This document shows, piece after piece, positions 21,908 to 23,584 of a stretch of 23,584 nt of DNA; position 1 is the first letter of the stretch, and each line of letters opens with the position of its first letter. A model generated the notes under the pieces. It did not search any database, had not been told where the DNA came from, and was given only the letters and a program-made list of their open reading frames with translations. Position numbers and translations under genes: made by a program. The stretch is taken from positions 1 to 23,584 of the forward strand of contig CAZLDI010000029.1 in assembly GCA_964558415.1 (NCBI GenBank). Reading direction: 5' to 3'. Source of the stretch: CAZLDI01 sp964558415. GTDB lineage: Bacteria; Chloroflexota; Dehalococcoidia; SM23-28-2; RBG-16-64-32.

Positions 21908-22567
21908 ATGGAATTGATGGACGCGATCATGACGACTCGGGCGATCCGCAGGTATACGGCCGCGCCGGTGACCGAGGAAGAGATCACGGTCTGCCTGCGC
22001 GCGGCGCAGCAGGCGCCCAGCGGCGGCAATATACAACCCTGGCAGTTCCTGGTGATCACAGACGCCGCTACCAAACGCTCCCTCGGCGAGGTCTATCTCA
22101 AAGCGTGGAACCGCTACGAGCCCGCCGTTCTCAAGGCCATGCCCCCACCGCGCTCCGAGGACGCGGCCGCGCGGCAGGAGCGAACGCTCAACTCGTCGCG
22201 ACACCTGGCGCGACACATCGGCGAGGCGCCTGCCCTGGTCGCCTTCCTGATGCCCAACATCTCAATGACGCTACAGGACGACCAAGGGCCCCTGGAAGTC
22301 GGTACGCCTTTTGCGTCCGTCTATCCCGCGGTGCAGAACTTCATGCTGGCGGCCCGAGACCTGGGGATAGGAACCACGCTGACGACCGTCTATCGAATCT
22401 ATCAGGACGAAGTCCGCGCGCTCTGCCAGGTCCCGCCGCAGTACGAGGTTGTCGCTCTCGTGCCGATGGGGCGCCCGAAGGGCAAGTTCGACGTCGCTTA
22501 CCGTCGACCGGCAGAAACCGTCACACACTGGGAGCGGTTCGGGAACAAGCGAACCACCTCCTCGTAA
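21908..22567 (+). CDS. Nitroreductase-family FMN oxidoreductase
   Basis: A 219-residue nitroreductase-fold protein. Start MELMDAIMTTRAIRRYT with the conserved RxxRR contact to FMN, then APSGGNIQPWQFLVI, the family fingerprint, and a C-terminal VALVPMGRPKGK matching the usual ..ALGYP motif in a variant form. Enzymes of this fold reduce nitro groups, quinones, enones or free flavin with NAD(P)H. GGAG-containing sequence precedes ATG 21908 by about 10 nt. Gaps to its neighbours are 33 and 11 bp, so it belongs to the same operon. Sitting next to a group-D monooxygenase without another reductase, it might supply reduced FMN; alternatively it may reduce an unsaturated intermediate. Both are inference. 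Confidence 0.88.
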   Translation: MELMDAIMTTRAIRRYTAAPVTEEEITVCLRAAQQAPSGGNIQPWQFLVITDAATKRSLGEVYLKAWNRYEPAVLKAMPPPRSEDAAARQERTLNSSRHLARHIGEAPALVAFLMPNISMTLQDDQGPLEVGTPFASVYPAVQNFMLAARDLGIGTTLTTVYRIYQDEVRALCQVPPQYEVVALVPMGRPKGKFDVAYRRPAETVTHWERFGNKRTTSS

Positions 22568-22578
22568 GGAGGCCGAGA

Positions 22579-23454
22579 ATGTCCATATCGCCGGCGCTGG
22601 GTGACGCGAAGACAGTCGACCTTGACCAGGGTACAGTCCACTATCGGGAGACAGGCTCGGGTCAGACCATCGTCTTCGTGCACGGCCTGCTCGTTAACGG
22701 CGACTTGTGGCGAAAGGTCGTCCCTCGCTTGTCTGGCGACTTTCGCTGCATCGTCCCGGACTGGCCGCTGGGCGCCCACGAGTCCGCGATGAAGGAGACG
22801 GCAGACGTCAGCCCGCCAGCCGTAGCTCGGATCATTCGAGACTTCCTCGCCGCCCTCGATCTCAGCGAGATCACACTCGTCGGTCACGACACCGGCGGCG
22901 GCATCTGTCAGCTCTTGATTGCGGACGATCCGCAGCGTGTCGGGCGTCTTGTGCTTACCAACTGCGACGCCTACGAAAACTTCCTGCCCGCCATCATCCG
23001 CCCCCTTCAGTGGTCAGCTCGGCTGCCGGGCTTCGGGAAGACGCTGGCCTACGTGATGCGCTGGCGTCCGACGCGCTGGGCCGTCTTCAAGACGCTGATG
23101 AAGTCGCCCCCGGAGAGGGAGGTCAGCGACGCCCTCACTCGCCCGCTCCTGGAGAATGCTGGGGTCAGACGCGACACGCTGAAGTTCCTGCGCGGCATCT
23201 CCAATCGCCAGACGCTCGCGGCCGCAGCTAGCTTCGCCGCGTTCACCAGGCCCGTCCTCATCGCCTGGGCGCCTGGAGACCGGCTGGTGTTCTCCTGGAA
23301 GTACGCGCAGCGCCTGAAGGACGACTTCCCCAACGCTCGTCTCGAGCGCATTGAGCACTCTCTCACGTTCACACCGGAGGACCAACCGGAGCGGTTGGCG
23401 GCGCTGATCGCGGATTTCATTCGAGACACCGACCTTAATCTAGCAGGTGCTTGA
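22579..23454 (+). CDS. Alpha/beta-fold hydrolase with an Asp nucleophile (dehalogenase/epoxide hydrolase-like)
   Basis: A 291-residue alpha/beta hydrolase. HGLLVNGDLW (35-44) is the oxyanion region and the nucleophile elbow reads GHDTGGG, placing Asp104 where most hydrolases have Ser. An Asp nucleophile is the mark of haloalkane dehalogenases, fluoroacetate dehalogenases and epoxide hydrolases. Asp234 in WAPGDRLVF is the probable acid. The base is less clear: His260 (IEHSLTF) is one residue away from where related sequences carry Ser or Asp, so activity needs confirming. TAAGGAGG immediately upstream of ATG 22579 supports the start, not the longer upstream frame. The gene ends 63 bp before the next LLM gene and overlaps that gene's -35 box. 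Its presence supports an operon for a halogenated, epoxidised or lactone substrate. Confidence 0.88.
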   Translation: MSISPALGDAKTVDLDQGTVHYRETGSGQTIVFVHGLLVNGDLWRKVVPRLSGDFRCIVPDWPLGAHESAMKETADVSPPAVARIIRDFLAALDLSEITLVGHDTGGGICQLLIADDPQRVGRLVLTNCDAYENFLPAIIRPLQWSARLPGFGKTLAYVMRWRPTRWAVFKTLMKSPPEREVSDALTRPLLENAGVRRDTLKFLRGISNRQTLAAAASFAAFTRPVLIAWAPGDRLVFSWKYAQRLKDDFPNARLERIEHSLTFTPEDQPERLAALIADFIRDTDLNLAGA

Positions 23455-23479
23455 CTGTACGCCTCCAGCCTGATACAAA
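23451..23479 (+). promoter_or_regulatory. Promoter of the second LLM gene
   Basis: TTGACT (23451-23456, overlapping the hydrolase stop) and TACAAA (23474-23479) are 17 bp apart, matching consensus at 5 and 4 of 6 positions. The predicted start is near 23486, within the palindrome at 23475-23496. Confidence 0.55.
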
Positions 23480-23496
23480 CTGACCAGTCGGTATGT
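23475..23496. promoter_or_regulatory. TetR-type operator
   Basis: Half-sites ACAnACnGAC and GTCnGTnTGT are arranged as an inverted repeat with a 2-bp centre (16 of 22 bases paired as a dyad). The form and the GACnnGTC core resemble TetR-family operators of degradation pathways. It covers the -10 box and the transcription start, so a bound repressor would block expression. Confidence 0.6.
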
Positions 23497-23517
23497 CAGA
23501 GAAGGGACCGGCATAGC

Positions 23518-23584
23518 ATGAAATTTGGGATCATCTACGAACTCCAGATGCAGAAGCCCTGGGCCGAGAACCAGGAGCACAAGA
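23518..23584 (+). CDS. LLM-class flavin-dependent oxidoreductase, N-terminal fragment
   Basis: The gene runs off the end of the window; only 22 codons are visible. The protein begins MKFGIIYELQMQKPWAENQE, the N-terminus typical of a group of luciferase-like flavin monooxygenases found in degradation clusters. It is preceded by the promoter and TetR-type operator at 23451-23496, so it is regulated separately from the upstream operon or as a regulated second unit. With the divergent LLM gene at 16349-17263, the cluster has LLM enzymes at both ends. FMN or F420 use cannot be judged. Confidence 0.75.
   Translation, partial: MKFGIIYELQMQKPWAENQEHK

Overview
The window is a stretch of GC-rich bacterial chromosome with short intergenic gaps, no rRNA, no tRNA I could recognise, and no phage, transposon or CRPR-type array. 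Several features suggest a free-living member of the Chloroflexota, possibly a Dehalococcoidia- or SAR202-like lineage: an ECF sigma factor followed by an anti-sigma protein with DUF5666-type repeats, RDD proteins with N-terminal zinc ribbons, a nickel-pincer cofactor (lar) operon, and many LLM-class and other flavoenzymes. This assignment is inference from gene content; no marker gene in the window proves it.

Layout. (1) 1-978: the C-terminal end of a class III adenylate/guanylate cyclase overlaps a formamidopyrimidine-DNA glycosylase. (2) 1026-2451: a well-formed promoter with an embedded palindrome drives a TadG-like, Cys- and Asp-rich membrane-anchored protein. (3) 2635-4684: an ECF sigma factor and its probable anti-sigma partner, closed by a strong hairpin terminator. 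(4) 4900-7014: a GH31 alpha-xylosidase-type glycosidase, followed by a 250-bp region holding a promoter-like box and hairpins but no gene. (5) 7266-9114, minus strand: HNH endonuclease, CvpA-like membrane protein and PAP2 phosphatase. The PAP2 gene is divergent from uppP (9220-10044), so two potential polyprenyl-pyrophosphate phosphatases sit back to back. (6) 10164-13651: larB, a lipoprotein and larC form a tight operon, followed by a lipoprotein alpha/beta-hydrolase that has lost its nucleophile. (7) 13674-15937, minus: two tandem zinc-ribbon/RDD membrane proteins and a Cof-type HAD phosphatase. (8) 16126-16348: a 61-residue small protein and a REP-like hairpin. (9) 16349-23584: a flavoenzyme cluster with a divergent LLM oxidoreductase, then alpha/beta hydrolase, SDR, FAD aromatic-type hydroxylase, group-D (HsaA/HpaB-like) monooxygenase, nitroreductase-fold protein, a second hydrolase with an Asp nucleophile, and the start of another LLM oxidoreductase behind a TetR-type operator.

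Region 9 is the best candidate for an undescribed system. Its genes are spaced and overlapped like an operon. Together they supply hydroxylation, alcohol/ketone interconversion, a second oxygenation, possible flavin reduction, and C-C or ester hydrolysis, the steps expected for catabolism of an aromatic, polycyclic or terpenoid-like substrate. No ring-cleavage dioxygenase or CoA ligase is visible in the window, so the substrate is unknown.

Other points of interest: larB has no ATG, GTG or TTG at the expected position and appears to start at ATA behind a good Shine-Dalgarno sequence. Several promoters place the predicted transcription start within 0-8 nt of a start codon, suggesting frequent leaderless or near-leaderless expression.
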